From assembly GCF_910592395.1 (NCBI RefSeq), contig NC_088311.1, positions 19,780,501-19,844,500 of the forward strand: 64,000 nt of DNA, read 5' to 3'. The translations under genes were made by a program, and so were the position numbers. The DNA comes from Lineus longissimus. Taxonomy: Eukaryota; Nemertea; Pilidiophora; Heteronemertea; Lineidae. Of the stretch, positions 35,501 through 47,995 are shown piece after piece (positions within the stretch are counted from its first letter, which is position 1; each line of letters starts with the position of its first letter). The notes beneath the pieces were generated by a model. That model was given only the letters and a program-made list of their open reading frames with translations. It did not search any database and had not been told where the DNA came from.

Positions 35501-38500
35501 ATCAGTATCATCTTTCAGTGGAATCCCATTCGAAGAAGAAGTCGATGAAGTCCTGAAATGGATCGATATGCCTGAAGACAAGCGTCCTAACTTTATCACA
35601 ATGTACTTCAACGAACCTGATAGTGCAGGACACAGATATGGCCCAGACAGCCCGGAGGTGAGCCATGTTCTTTTCAAATTGCCTTGACTCGCGAATATGT
35701 ATGTCCATCAATTTTTATGCCGTGTCCGAGGTACATGTACAAAGAACAGCAATAGCAACCAATATTTCTGTCACCCACCTGGCGATTTTGACTTCTTCAT
35801 GTACATCATTTAAACATAAAAATGATACGAAATCGTTTCTCAATAATCTTACAGGTTAAGAAGCAAATTGAGTACGTTGACAGCATAATTGGGATGATGA
35901 TGAATGGATTGGTGGACAGGGAGATTCATAACTGTGTCAATGTCATCGTTGTGGCTGATCATGGTAAGCCAAAATGAAGACAGCCTTCTGTGATTAGGTA
36001 CTAGGGAGGTTCCGCAAGCTATACGACGAGCTACGAACGACGACGTACGAAATATGAAAATGTTATCTTTTTATTTTGTTTTGAAACGTTCCTGTATTCC
36101 TCCTATGATTTACGAATGTCGCGGAAATGGCTTGGCACATGTCTTGATGACATCACAGACGTTCGTACTTCGTCGTTCGTAACGATCACGAGACCTGCCA
36201 ATTAAGGGAAATCTTTGAAACGAAGCCCATTTCTGGCTAAAATTACTTAGAAAGTCGAAGCACATACACTATTAAAGTGTACGCTTCGCCGTCTCATTTG
36301 AAGGACAGTGGACATGTCCACGTCAGACTCCCTTTGTCATCCTTAATTAGCCTTTCTCTGGTTAGGGGACGAGGCCGATCCATTGGGTCAGGAGTGTAGT
36401 CCGAGCGTACAGAATGAAATTGACGTTTAAATGGCTATACTACACTTAAACATGAATAACCATGTACATCATAGTCCTATGGGTAGAGAACGAAATGACA
36501 TTTTGTGACACAGCAATAATTTGGCTGAGTGATTATATACCTCTGCTGCAGATGAAACTTTCTAAGGGAAATATCAACTGGATTAAATTCCGAATGAGTA
36601 TAGTAAAACATTTTTTCGCTACTTATAGGCATGGCGGAAACCTCATGTGATCGAGTAGTACTTGTGAAAGACTACGTGAACCTTACCAACATGTACGTCT
36701 ACAGTGGAACATTCGGACGGATAAACACGGAGTATTTTATTGAATCTACAACCGTTAGCCCTTTTCCCGAACCTCATAGTAAGTAATGGAGACTATATGC
36801 AGAAGCTGTGTGGGCAGATTAAGTTACATAAAGTAGCTGATAGGTGTCGCTACTACCTCGGAGTACATCAGCGCTAGTCACTTTGTTAAAGCGGATGTTT
36901 TTATCGCTTAGTCGAACCAGACCCAGTTCTTAAACTTTGCATATTTGTCAGATGGCGACCTCCAATTCGCCCACAAAATTCTATCTATTCTTCCCATTTA
37001 AAGAACGCTTAGACATGGTGTATGTACAGATAACATAAGTCAATTAGAACCATAACTTACATGGTAGAAATTGATTGGACGGTTGCAAATGTCTTCATCA
37101 TCGAAAAAATTTTCTCTCAGGGAATCAAGATGAACTCGTGAACTCACTTAGATGCGCCAACGATCACTTACAAACCCAGTTCAAGTGGGACTTACCAAAA
37201 CGCTTTCATTACGCGCACAACGATCGTATTGAGGACATCGTCATGAATGTGGATGATGGTTGGCTCGTAGGAAGGTAGGGGGAGGTGACAACAACAAATG
37301 CATATTAGAGAAGAAAAGTAAACGTCTAAAATAATAATAACCCCAAAAAATCGGATAAGGGTTAGGGTTACGTTTTTTGCGCCCGGACCAAGTTTCAGTC
37401 AGTACAGTACACGTAAGCAGTATATGGGATGTTTCGGTAAAAACGAAAAATCTTGAAGAGGTTTGATACATGTACCTCAGTCTCTTGTTAACATTTGCAT
37501 TGCAGAACGAAACCTAAAGATGCGTGTAGTTCAAAAGGGAACCATGGCTATGATGATGATTACAAAAGTATGGAGGTAGGCAAAGGGTGTAAAACTAGTC
37601 AACGACAATGCTGAAATTTAGTACATATTTACGCAACTGGAAATTTCAATTTCAATTACAAATTTCAAATGTAGGCCTTGCTTTGTGTAAATAAATAAAT
37701 AAATAAATGAATAAATAGATAAATAAATAAATGGACGTTGCATTATTCATCGAGTTAGCTAAGATCGCCTTTTCTATCAAAACTTGCAGGCACTTTTCGT
37801 TGCGCATGGACCAAGCTTCAAAATAAACTACACAGTGGAACCGTTCCTGAATATTGAACTCTATAACTTACTAACAGGTAGGAAAATCATCGGGGTTTCC
37901 ATCAAACACAAAATTATTTTATTCGGTATAGTTCATGCGTAGCAATAGTGCTTGTCGCATTCGTAGTTAATCAAATAAAATAACATCCTGAGATTCAAGC
38001 TTCCCTCAGTCGTAATCTTCAGCCATTCAGCCCGACCGATTTACCCCTCCATGAACGAATGATGGAAATGTCGCCGACTTAGGAAGTACTTTTCAAATAA
38101 ATTTTGTTGCAGTTGTGTGTATGTGTGGGCCTGTCAATTTTTACAGATGTTAGCAACATTTAAATAGTGACAATCTGTTGTTCTTTTCATTAGAGTTGGT
38201 CAACATAACCGGTGTTCCAAACAACGGCACGATGGGCAGTCTTCACCACATGTTAACAAATCCCTCGACCCTTCCACAACGAGACCAAGGGCACGCTTAC
38301 GAAAACTGCAGCTTTCCAAGTGATCCGACCGAGTACAGCAAAAGGGCTGCCGCACAAACATCGTGTACGAATTGTGCATTACCACCGGTAAGCACTAAAA
38401 TTTTGAGCATTTTCCTTAAAAAAGCTTATTTTTCCCATTTTGGGGCCATTAGTAGGTTACGGAGACTATTTGGGAATAATTTTGGAATTTCGACTCAACT

Positions 38501-41166
38501 TAGTTAAACTACAAATCCAGGCGATGACATAACAAACCAAGAACTCTAAAGGGACAACGAGGGCACAGAATTAAGGTAGCCTGTTCACAGAAAATGCCCT
38601 GTCAATGGCCACCATGCCTAAAATTTCATTTTGTGGTAAGTAAACATTTCCTAACTATATACTCTAATGTCTTCCATAGGGTGTGACAGTCAAAACCATC
38701 GACGAACAGCTTAACATTAACACAGCGGAGGCTAACGATATCATTGCATTGCACATTCCGTCCGGTGAGCCCCTTCTCCAGGGCCTGGGGACTGTCTGCA
38801 CCCTGGTCCAGCAGGATTATGTCCACGGATACTCTGAGGTCTTCCATTCTCCAATCTGGTCGGCATACCAGCTTGCGAAGGTAACCAAAACGGGGCCTTC
38901 TGATATGTTGATTAGCATGGGCTACATATAAAAACAGAACCATCTAGTACATCGCACCAATCACAATTGACATCCCCAAGTTCTTTGTATGCGTAGTGTA
39001 CAGGCATCGTACACACAACTAGCGTAGGGTTCACAACTGGAATGTACATGCACATGTTGACGTACATAACATGCATCGTTAACAAGTCGTGCCGGAGTGC
39101 AGACCATGAAGTTTTCCTCATATCAATAAATAATTAGACAGCTATCAACTTTTACTGTAAGTTGCAAATAAACAGCTCTCCATATATATTGTGACCTCTC
39201 CTCTTCTTATTCAGTCAACAGAGGCTAAAAACATGACGTCTGAGCCCTGTCTGCGTCCAGACGTCAGGCTACCTGTCGGCGCAGAAGCTAATTGTTCTGA
39301 TTTCAAGGCGGCATCGAGCGCTCAAAATATCACATCTGGCTTCCTTCATCCACCAGGTAATTAAGATGCTACATGGTCATCTCCACATATCTTGATGCCG
39401 TGAGAGATGATTTTGCTCATCTATTCAGGAGTGGGCAGATATTTTCCTGCCAATTGTCTTTTTAGGGATTACCACGAGCTCTCTTTTATTCATCATTTTC
39501 AAGAACGCCAAGTTATTTGAACCATGCTTTTGATTTGATTTTGATTATTGTAAGGTGATTTCATACTTATGTATTTTCAGAGTTTTCAACAAATGAAACA
39601 AGAAAACTAGACTCCCACATTTTATCAAACGCTGTCCCGATGTACGAGGGCTTCCGATCTGGTAGGAATCGTTTTGTTCAAAACGCATTCTCAAGTGGAT
39701 GTTTCCAACTTTTAGTTTTGTTAGTGGTCTTTGTAAGATATACTTTGCACAAAGGGTATAGAATGACTTGAAAAAAGAGAGAAAGTCTTTTGAGGAAAGT
39801 TATGTTTCCATATTACTGCATCATCTTCTTTGATTACAATAGAAAGTGTAATTATAAAAAGAAGACTATAGCCAGATCCAAGTAGGTCAAATTATTACAC
39901 AAAGTTTTGATAGGGCTCTCTCTCTCCGTATATCAAAACTATTCACGCCTGTATGAGGAGCACAATTATTGCTGGGGTAAATTATCAGGCCCTAACTGTG
40001 CATTATTGTCACATGATTGCAACCAACTAGATCCCCCTAGCACCTACTTATAGTTCTCCTTTAATAGGTTGACCATAGTTCTTCTCGAGTCAGGTATAAT
40101 GCCGAATGCAAAACACGCCTTTCTCTTACACTTCAAGGTATCTGGCAAGATCTCTTGAACATGCTTGGCAAGTGGCAGTCCAAACATGGTTCACTCTCCG
40201 TCATCAGCGGACCTGCGTATGACTACGACTATGATGGACACTATGATGACCTTACAAAAATAAAAAGGTAAAGTGATCATGAACATTCAAAACAATTTTT
40301 CAAATTTTGTGGCGCATGCATAATCGGGCCCAGATGCTTGAATACAATTGGAGGTACATTGCCTTATAATGTTATATCATCACTTGAAAGTCTTCTCTAA
40401 TCTTTCTGTTCAGGTTCATGAACGACGGCGCCGTTCCTGTACCAACCCATTATTACACGATCATCACGAAGCCGAGAGATAAATCAGAGTCAACCTATCG
40501 TAAAAATGACGTCATGGCATTCTTACTACCACATAAAAGTGAACCAACTACCTGTCAAGTAAGTGCTGGACTTGTAAATTGCAGTCTTCGGCAAATAAAT
40601 CCCGTTGAAATATGCCATAGGCGCACCATTACTTTAAGAGGGGTCGTACTCTTGCCTTAGGGAGTGGTCAACATTTGGTGCATTTCAGCATTGGAGATTT
40701 TCACGGTCAAATTCAAAGAGGGGTGGTGTTTGTACCCCCTGACCCCCATTCTCGTATAACTAGTGGTTTTCAATATACTCGCCTCTGGATATCTTGTATT
40801 AGGGGAGAAAAAACCTGAACTTCAGGAGGTGACCCTCCTCACCTACGCCTACAGGGTGACGATTCCGAGCTGAAGAAAAGATGTCTTTAAAAGTCAAAAG
40901 TGGAACCAAGGCGTAAAAAATGGTCCTATCTTAATTCTGCATCACAAACAGCTTCAAGCTCATCGATTCAATTGTTGCATAATACTTGATCCAGATTCCT
41001 TTGGTTCCAATTTCAGGCGCAAGATGTCTACCTATTTCTTCATGCGGCAAGAGTAAAAGATGTTGAGCTGCTGACTGGTTTAGAATTCTTCCCTAAATAT
41101 GACCGTTACGAGTCACTCGCGTTACAGACATATCTTATGGACGACTTATGGAGTTACGACGTTTAG
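29556..41166 (+). CDS. Ectonucleotide pyrophosphatase/phosphodiesterase (ENPP1/3-type), membrane-anchored, no somatomedin-B domain
   Basis: Predicted type II membrane ectoenzyme hydrolysing extracellular nucleotide phosphodiester or pyrophosphate bonds. Exons: 29556-29660 or 31004-31036 (alternative starts), 31944-31976, 32626-32673, 33009-33130, 33542-33716, 34122-34241, 34480-34555, 35030-35063, 35519-35657, 35855-35963, 36629-36778, 37121-37274, 37506-37575, 37790-37877, 38194-38387, 38680-38880, 39215-39356, 39581-39661, 40138-40267, 40414-40558, 41017-41166. All phases agree: 821 or 797 residues. Using the longer form: membrane segment about 53-77; metal ligands D116, D272, H276, D319, H320, H435; nucleophile T152 in YPSKTFPNHY. 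The C-terminal nuclease-like domain is present (SGPAYDYDYDGHYDD, then RVKDVELLTGL). The ENPP1/3 somatomedin-B pair is absent: the anchor exon splices in phase straight to the catalytic domain. Substrate preference is not predictable. Confidence 0.93.
29691..29728 (+). repeat. G-quadruplex-type (GGGGT)n tract
   Basis: Repeated GGGGT units starting 31 bases after the splice donor of the first ENPP exon, on the sense strand. It meets the four-G-tract rule and could affect transcription or splicing of that exon. Confidence 0.8.
29874..30004. mobile_element. 131-bp palindromic MITE
   Basis: Ends GGGTGATATGAATAAAG and complement, with arms of about 55 bp and a short centre, in ENPP intron 1. Confidence 0.75.
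30005..31943 (+). other. ENPP intron sequence around alternative exon 1b
   Basis: Besides the candidate alternative first exon 31004-31036 (MSEFETVPIKT, donor GTGGGT) I see no supported feature. Confidence 0.5.
32396..32533. mobile_element. 138-bp palindromic MITE, family A copy 1
   Basis: Ends CTATAGG and complement. The inner arms contain AAGTTTTCGCGAAGCGCC, TTCACGTGAACG and CATTGTTCGAC. A relative lies at 53141-53246. In an ENPP intron. Confidence 0.8.
32945..32964 (+). repeat. G20 homopolymer
   Basis: Twenty consecutive G in the ENPP intron 45 bp before the transmembrane exon (33009). Confidence 0.9.
35385..35452 (-). repeat. tRNA-derived repeat (SINE-like)
   Basis: On the minus strand, A-box-like CATAGCCCAGTG and B-box GGGTTCGATCC with tRNA spacing, antisense in an ENPP intron. 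There is no closed acceptor stem. Confidence 0.5.
36005..36200. mobile_element. Degenerate inverted-repeat element
   Basis: Arms ACGAACGACGACGTACGAA (36033-36051) and TTCGTACTTCGTCGTTCGT (36162-36180), with weaker pairing extending outward to GGGAGGTTCC and AGACCTGCC. Probable old MITE in an ENPP intron. Confidence 0.55.
37688..37732. repeat. (AAAT)n microsatellite
   Basis: About eleven AAAT units with two single-base interruptions, in an ENPP intron. Confidence 0.9.
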
Positions 41167-41531
41167 ATCATGAAGTGTGATTTGAATTACTAAGGGGTGT
41201 GTCGTTCGCATTCAATCGTGTGTCCGGAAAATAAAAATGCAGCTTTACAGACAATTAATGCCATTGCGCAATTATCATGCATTTTGAGTCGTTTGAATCC
41301 CGATCCTCTCTAGCTTCACCCAAGTCGCTTTTTTATGCATTTCGTTGAACCCCTCTGTATGCCTTCGGTGTGCCACATATCCCCGTGCTGTGATTTACTG
41401 CGTGCGGCGTTGCTTATCATCCAGTGTTCAGTAAGAAATCGGTAAATACAAGTTTTGTATGTCTTTGTAACTTATGGTTAGCAAATATATTTATTTGCGT
41501 GTTGCATTGTATAATTGTAGATTTTATATTC

Positions 41532-41537
41532 AATAAA
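41532..41537 (+). terminator. Poly(A) signal AATAAA, ENPP gene
   Basis: AATAAA 365 nt after the stop codon, followed by a second AAAATCAATA-rich stretch. Confidence 0.6.
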
Positions 41538-43958
41538 CATAAAATCAATATTCACGATTTATATTGCATTTGTCATTAATTTTTTGTAGAGAACGACATA
41601 TTGACAACATTTTCTTCGTTGCCCCCTTTTATAAAATCATGGTTTCTCAAGCTGTTAATTGTATTGAAACAAAGAAATATGGGAAATACTGCCAAAATCG
41701 TTACACCGGCCTGGGAGCATTTTCTTAAGAAGTGCATGGTTATAACCAGAATTTGGCAAACACAAGGCTGTAGGGTAATTTTGAAGAAATGTAGAATATG
41801 TGAATACGAACTTAAAGGATAACACCAGATCTTTTTTCTGAGGGGAATGGTTTTTGGTCTTGTAAAGAGTTGTGATTAAAGAAAATCTTAATAAAATTTT
41901 CAGAAAATCTGTCGTCTGGGATTCTGACCTCATTCTCGCTGTCGTAGGCATGGCAACGACAACCATCTATAAATTTTGTTTCAACCGTGGTTGAAACTCG
42001 ATGACCGGGTAAATCTTGGTCTGAAAGGAATGCTTCCCGAAATTGGTGGCTTGCATTGGAACTAACTTTTTCCCCCTTGTCCGTCATTAAAGGCATTCAA
42101 GTGTGTTGGTCAACCATGACTATCTCCTTTGTCCCTCCATCATAAGGCCTAGTTTCCCCTTATGACATCACTATTTCGGACATTGAGCGCCCCATTTCTG
42201 AAAAGGTGTATAAGTCCTGCACTTGGGGAGATAATTCGGGGAAGAATTACCAGATCCTTACGAACAGACCGAGAACGAAAATGAAGATAACCTTATTTTG
42301 AGTGGTCACTTCCCAGGTCGGGTGGAATTGACAACCCTGAACAACAAAAAGGATGGTCGATTGGACTCGTTTCTCCCGTAACACATATTACGAGAGTGTA
42401 ACATAGGCGAGTGGTGTCAATCCTTCGGTCACTGAGAGCTGACCTAAAACCAGTTACCATACACACAGCTTTGACAGAAATAGTTTACTCTACTAGAGAG
42501 ACACTTTTTAGAGTATAACAACCCCTGTTGGATGGCGAAGAAAGCAGTTGCCAGACACACGTCAAGCTAATTTGCTTTCACAAACATTACCGTCACCCGC
42601 TTTTAGAGCTGACCGAGATACAAGCAAGCGAGTACGCCCGTTGCCTTACCATGATAGTTCACCGATCATCGCTTCACGAGAGCCGACAGAGTTACCAATT
42701 CTGTCTCGACCCACAGCATTCCTACTCGTGCCGTTCGCGGCCTAAGTTTTACAAAACTATCGCATTTTCAAAGCTGGAGAAAAAGCGGATTATTGTTGCC
42801 GAAATATTAGGACTGTGGAGTATTGATGGCTCCATTTCATGGGCGGTGAGTAGATCTTTTTATTTTTTCGGTCCAGGATATCAATTTAAACACGGATTGC
42901 TCAAGTTGCTGTTATAGGACTACACCGTTCGTATTCAGTCATTGTATATTCTTGTGACTCAGGACTGGTAATATACATTGGCGTAAGAGCGTTTTCTTAA
43001 AACCCCCGAACCGGGTCTCGGAGCTTCTCTTCTTGTCGATGTGAATATCCCATTGTTCCTAAATCAAGTTTTCGTTGATACTATGTACCCGGTAGTGTAA
43101 AGGGACTAATACTTTAGGTGTATGGTTAGACTCCCGGAGGCAGTCCAGATGGTTTCTCATATATTCCCCTCACAACAGTGGCCTTTGTCAGCTAGGAATA
43201 TGTTGGAAGGAACAGGAAATAGGTCGTACATTTTCACATCCAAAAATGCACTTTTGAGGAAATGCATGGCGGGGTGAGGACACTCCAAACTGAAATTCGC
43301 TCAGTTATTCATGCATGTAGTTTCGCACGCCCTGACTGCAGAGCGCGTTACAAACACAACAAGTGATGAGTTTACTACGGGGATTAAAATTAAAATGGTG
43401 GCCACGAATCAATTAGCTAGATGAATTAATCTATTTTGACAGGATGGTGGTGTCCGTTGAATTGAAAATGATTAATACGTTCAGAGGGAACGATATCGAT
43501 TTTAAAACATACATAGCGATTTCAATACCGAATTCTCGGAAAACCTAAACGTGATAGGAATTTTGTACATGACAGAGATGAATCTAATATATTTCTTTCT
43601 TCACAATATTGTATCTATTAAGATGGTAGACATTCAAGTTGATATATAACCAGATTGCATGATTATATGCAGCAATACATTGATAGCTATCAATTAAAGG
43701 GAAACTACAGGTAGGAGCTGGGGAGGGCAGATTAAATGACACGAAAACACCGACATAAGTGCTTGTACCAACGAACATGAAATTGAGACAATGCCACAAG
43801 TCTTCATGTTTACAAGAGAACAGTCCTTGGGTACATTGCCTCACCATGCATATCATTGAGTCAACTGAATAGCTCCTATAGTCCCCCTTTGATGAGCGCA
43901 ATTTCTTCATGAGTTAAACCATGTTAAGTCATAATACCCGTTATACCAATAGATAAGA
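41538..43958. other. Intergenic region downstream of ENPP
   Basis: No supported gene. The longest open frame (42528-42917, plus) has no splice context or recognised motif and I treat it as chance. Confidence 0.55.
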
Positions 43959-44029
43959 CCAATCTACGGTGGCCCATTAGGGACATCATGTTTTTTTTTA
44001 GATTCAAATACGATTTTTTTTTCTCGAAT

Positions 44030-45545
44030 TTTCTCCACGGAATTAAGTATTTTCTCCGCGGAAATAACATTTATCTCCACGGAAATAACATTTATCTCCA
44101 CGGAAATAAATACTTTTCTCCACGGAAATAAATACTTTTCTCCACGGAATTAAGTATTTTCTCCGCGGAAATAACATTTATCTCCACGGAAATAAATACT
44201 TTTCTCCACGGAATTAAGTATTTTCTCCGCGGAAATAACATTTATCTCCACGGAAATAACATTTATCTCCACGGAAATAAATACTTTTCTCCACGGAAAT
44301 AAATACTTTTCTCCACGGAATTAAGTATTTTCTCCGCGGAAATAACATTTATCTCCACGGAAATAAATACTTTTCTCCACGGAATTAAGTATTTTCTCCG
44401 CGGAAATAACATTTATCTCCACGGAAATAACATTTATCTCCACGGAAATAAATACTTTTCTCCACGGAAATAAATACTTTTCTCCACGGAATTAAGTATT
44501 TTCTCCGCGGAAATAACATTTATCTCCACGGAAATAAATACTTTTCTCCACGGAAATAAATACTTTTCTCCACGGAATTAAGTATTTTCTCCGCGGAAAT
44601 AACATTTATCTCCACGGAAATAAATACTTTTCTCCACGGAATTAAGTATTTTCTCCGCGGAAATAACATTTATCTCCACGGAAATAACATTTATCTCCAC
44701 GGAAATAAATACTTTTCTCCACGGAAATAAATACTTTTCTCCACGGAAATAAATACTTTTCTCCACGGAATTAAGTATTTTCTCCGCGGAAATAACATTT
44801 ATCTCCACGGAAATAAATACTTTTCTCCACGGAAATAAATACTTTTCTCCACGGAATTAAGTATTTTCTCCGCGGAAATAACATTTATCTCCACGGAAAT
44901 AACATTTATCTCCACGGAAATAACATTTATCTCCACGGAAATAAATACTTTTCTCCACGGAAATAAATACTTTTCTCCACGGAATTAAGTATTTTCTCCG
45001 CGGAAATAACATTTATCTCCACGGAAATAAATACTTTTCTCCACGGAATTAAGTATTTTCTCCGCGGAAATAACATTTATCTCCACGGAAATAACATTTA
45101 TCTCCACGGAAATAACATTTATCTCCACGGAAATAAATACTTTTCTCCACGGAAATAAATACTTTTCTCCACGGAATTAAGTATTTTCTCCGCGGAAATA
45201 ACATTTATCTCCACGGAAATAAATACTTTTCTCCACGGAATTAAGTATTTTCTCCGCGGAAATAACATTTATCTCCACGGAAATAACATTTATCTCCACG
45301 GAAATAAATACTTTTCTCCACGGAAATAAATACTTTTCTCCACGGAAATAAATACTTTTCTCCACGGAATTAAGTATTTTCTCCGCGGAAATAACATTTA
45401 TCTCCACGGAAATAAATACTTTTCTCCACGGAATTAAGTATTTTCTCCGCGGAAATAACATTTATCTCCACGGAAATAAATACTTTTCTCCACGGAAATA
45501 AATACTTTTCTCCACGGAATTAAGTATTTTCTCCGCGGAAATAAA
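44030..45545 (+). repeat. Left-arm minisatellite of the foldback element
   Basis: About 70 units of 19-22 bp with core TCTCCACGGAAATAA, in ordered variants (ending AATAC, AAC or AAGTA; CCACGG or CCGCGG). Variants recur in a higher-order pattern of several units, which points to multi-unit duplication. Confidence 0.9.
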
Positions 45546-46261
45546 TAATTGATTCCGCTGATATGATTGGTCCTGCATTTTAGAGGACGAGGTCAAGGTG
45601 AAACTATTAACCCTTAAACCCCAACCTTGCGGTAGGCTCGGGAACCAAGCTGTACAGGCGCTGCCCGCTGGAACACGAGGCCGCTTGTCAATCCCGTTTG
45701 ACATTGTCAGATCTGACTATACGTGTATAGTGTTGGCATGAAGACTGTGGAAGATGTAAGTAACACGATGATTGTCAGATTTGATACGTTTTGAATCATA
45801 AAAATGCAGTTGGTAGCATCTTTGTAGAGTGGCCTAGTATCAGTGAAGAAAACGGTACGTGGAGACCCACTGCCGATGTTATGTATAGCTAGCTATCGCG
45901 CGCAGTAGCTAGCTATACATAACATCGGCAGTGGGTCTCCACGTACCGTTTTCTTCACTGATACTAGGCCACTCTACAAAGATGCTACCAACTGCATTTT
46001 TATGATTCAAAACGTATCAAATCTGACAATCATCGTGTTACTTACATCTTCCACAGTCTTCATGCCAACACTATACACGTATAGTCAGATCTGACAATGT
46101 CAAACGGGATTGACAAGCGGCCTCGTGTTCCAGCGGGCAGCGCCTGTACAGCTTGGTTCCCGAGCCTACCGCAAGGTTGGGGTTTAAGGGTTAATAGTTT
46201 CACCTTGACCTCGTCCTCTAAAATGCAGGACCAATCATATCAGCGGAATCAATTATTTATT

Positions 46262-46893
46262 TCCGCGGAGAAAATACTTAATTCCGTGGAGAAAAGTATT
46301 TATTTCCGTGGAGATAAATGTTATTTCCGCGGAGAAAATACTTAATTCCGTGGAGAAAAGTATTTATTTCCGTGGAGATAAATGTTATTTCCGCGGAGAA
46401 AATACTTAATTCCGTGGAGAAAAGTATTTATTTCCGTGGAGAAAAGTATTTATTTCCGTGGAGAAAAGTATTTATTTCCGTGGAGATAAATGTTATTTCC
46501 GTGGAGATAAATGTTATTTCCGCGGAGAAAATACTTAATTCCGTGGAGAAAAGTATTTATTTCCGTGGAGATAAATGTTATTTCCGCGGAGAAAATACTT
46601 AATTCCGTGGAGAAAAGTATTTATTTCCGTGGAGAAAAGTATTTATTTCCGTGGAGATAAATGTTATTTCCGTGGAGATAAATGTTATTTCCGCGGAGAA
46701 AATACTTAATTCCGTGGAGAAAAGTATTTATTTCCGTGGAGATAAATGTTATTTCCGCGGAGAAAATACTTAATTCCGTGGAGAAAAGTATTTATTTCCG
46801 TGGAGAAAAGTATTTATTTCCGTGGAGATAAATGTTATTTCCGTGGAGATAAATGTTATTTCCGCGGAGAAAATACTTAATTCCGTGGAGAAA
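46262..46893 (-). repeat. Right-arm minisatellite of the foldback element
   Basis: Reverse complement of the left-arm units, but only about 630 bp long against about 1,515 bp on the left. The arms therefore changed length independently, or the assembly collapsed one side. Confidence 0.9.
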
Positions 46894-47029
46894 ATTCGAG
46901 AAAAAAAAATCGTATTTGAATCTAAAAAAAAACATGATGTCCCTAATGGGCCACCGTACCAATCCATACTTTGTAACACGTAACATCAGTAAATTGTCTC
47001 GCATTAGCCATCTACTAGAGGAATACTCT

Positions 47030-47807
47030 CTAAAGCCTGCACCACACGGTGAAAATTTGCGTGACGCAAGTGACACGCGTGCATGTTGCGACAGGCAAAT
47101 TCTCACTGTGTGGGGTCGTTTTTTGCTGCGTATCTTCCCTCGCGAGTCGAGACGCAGCCGATCTAGCATGTTTGATATTTTCTCGACACGCGAGGAAGTT
47201 AATCACCGTGTGGGGGCTACCTGCAGCAATGTTGCGCGAGTTCGACGAATCACAACAAGCAGATCGGTCACATGATTTATAGGTCAGTCACATGATACCA
47301 AAATGGCAGCTCTGTGGAACTGGCGATACTTCATGGGGTCCTCCTCCCGCAATTCAGCAATTAGATTTGCATAGGCCCCCTTATCCTCTCTTTTCTGAAT
47401 CCATGGCCTTGTCCAAAGACTACGGTCAACGCGGCGCCGCCTCCGACGGAGTAACAGCAGGAGAATAAGGGCAATTTGGTCTTCTTGGTCCATAATACTT
47501 CTCATAGGATTTGACAGTTCCCGGGCGCTGCCATTTTGGTATCATGTGACTGACCTATAAATCATGTGACCGATCTGCTTGTTGTGATTCGTCGAACTCG
47601 CGCAACATTGCTGCAGGTAGCCCCCACACGGTGATTAACTTCCTCGCGTGTCGAGAAAATATCAAACATGCTAGATCGGCTGCGTCTCGACTCGCGAGGG
47701 AAGATACGCAGCAAAAAACGACCCCACACAGTGAGAATTTGCCTGTCGCAACATGCACGCGTGTCACTTGCATCACGCAAATTTTCACCGTGTGGTGCAG
47801 GCTTTAG
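47030..47807. mobile_element. Non-autonomous PIF/Harbinger-type element with 281-bp terminal inverted repeats
   Basis: Arms 47030-47310 and 47527-47807 are near-exact reverse complements with ends CTAAAGCCTGCACCACACGG and complement. The 216-bp centre carries the start of a HARBI1-like nuclease (separate entry). The palindromic ends hide the target duplication. It starts 71 bp after the foldback element. Confidence 0.85.
47284..47505 (-). pseudogene. HARBI1-like transposase N-terminal fragment
   Basis: 73-residue frame from ATG 47505: an acidic start, a leucine run, then RRRRRR, LWTRPWIQKREDKGAYANLI and AELREEDPMKYRQFHR. This matches the N-terminus of PIF/Harbinger nucleases (Arg-rich run, W..RPW...R...GAY..L..EL...D...F..F.R). 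After FHR the frame runs into the inverted repeat and stops, so the DDE catalytic domain is missing. An internal deletion derivative is the simplest explanation. Confidence 0.75.
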
Positions 47808-47995
47808 CTAAGCCAGATTTTGGAATGCTTCATGAGTTAATCAGGTCTTTTATATTTTGCACGTTTGGAGTTTTGGTAATAAATTTCTGGTTCAATGCCA
47901 CGCATTTACCGGCAATTGGCAATTTGTCGATCATAAAAGAAAACGTGGCTGCTGCCGCAAAGGTATTGGGTAATACCTCCATTGAACTTATCTTC

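Larger units (their letters stand above)
43965..46958. mobile_element. Foldback transposon, 2,994 bp, one giant palindrome
   Basis: Ends TACGGTGGCCCATTAGGGAC and complement, flanked by a perfect 6-bp direct repeat CCAATC (43959-43964, 46959-46964). Inward, each arm has a T-rich stretch, a minisatellite tract (left 44030-45545, right 46262-46893) and a non-repetitive inner arm (45546-45895, 45906-46255). By eye the inner arms are exact reverse complements; the loop is TCGCGCGCAG. No transposase or long genuine ORF: the frames seen are the repeat read through. It is non-autonomous by content. The structure resembles foldback elements such as Drosophila FB, Galileo and sea urchin TU. The superfamily is undetermined. 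Confidence 0.92.

Noticed and set aside
42528-42917. 130-codon plus-strand ORF downstream of ENPP
   Set aside because: Composition is not protein-like, an overlapping frame is also open, and there are no splice or domain signals.
44030-45545. CRISPR array
   Set aside because: Units are contiguous with no unique spacers, lie in a eukaryotic genome and form the arm of a foldback element.
45177-46602. Mirror-image ORFs of 80-94 codons in the foldback element (both strands)
   Set aside because: They are the minisatellite and inner arms read through. The same peptide appears twice because the arms are reverse complements; there is no transposase motif or start context.
43965-46958. Assembly artefact (duplicated inverted contig end) as the cause of the palindrome
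   Set aside because: A perfect 6-bp target duplication, specific termini, arms of unequal array length and a similar second element at 54.5 kb favour a real transposon. Long reads would still be decisive.
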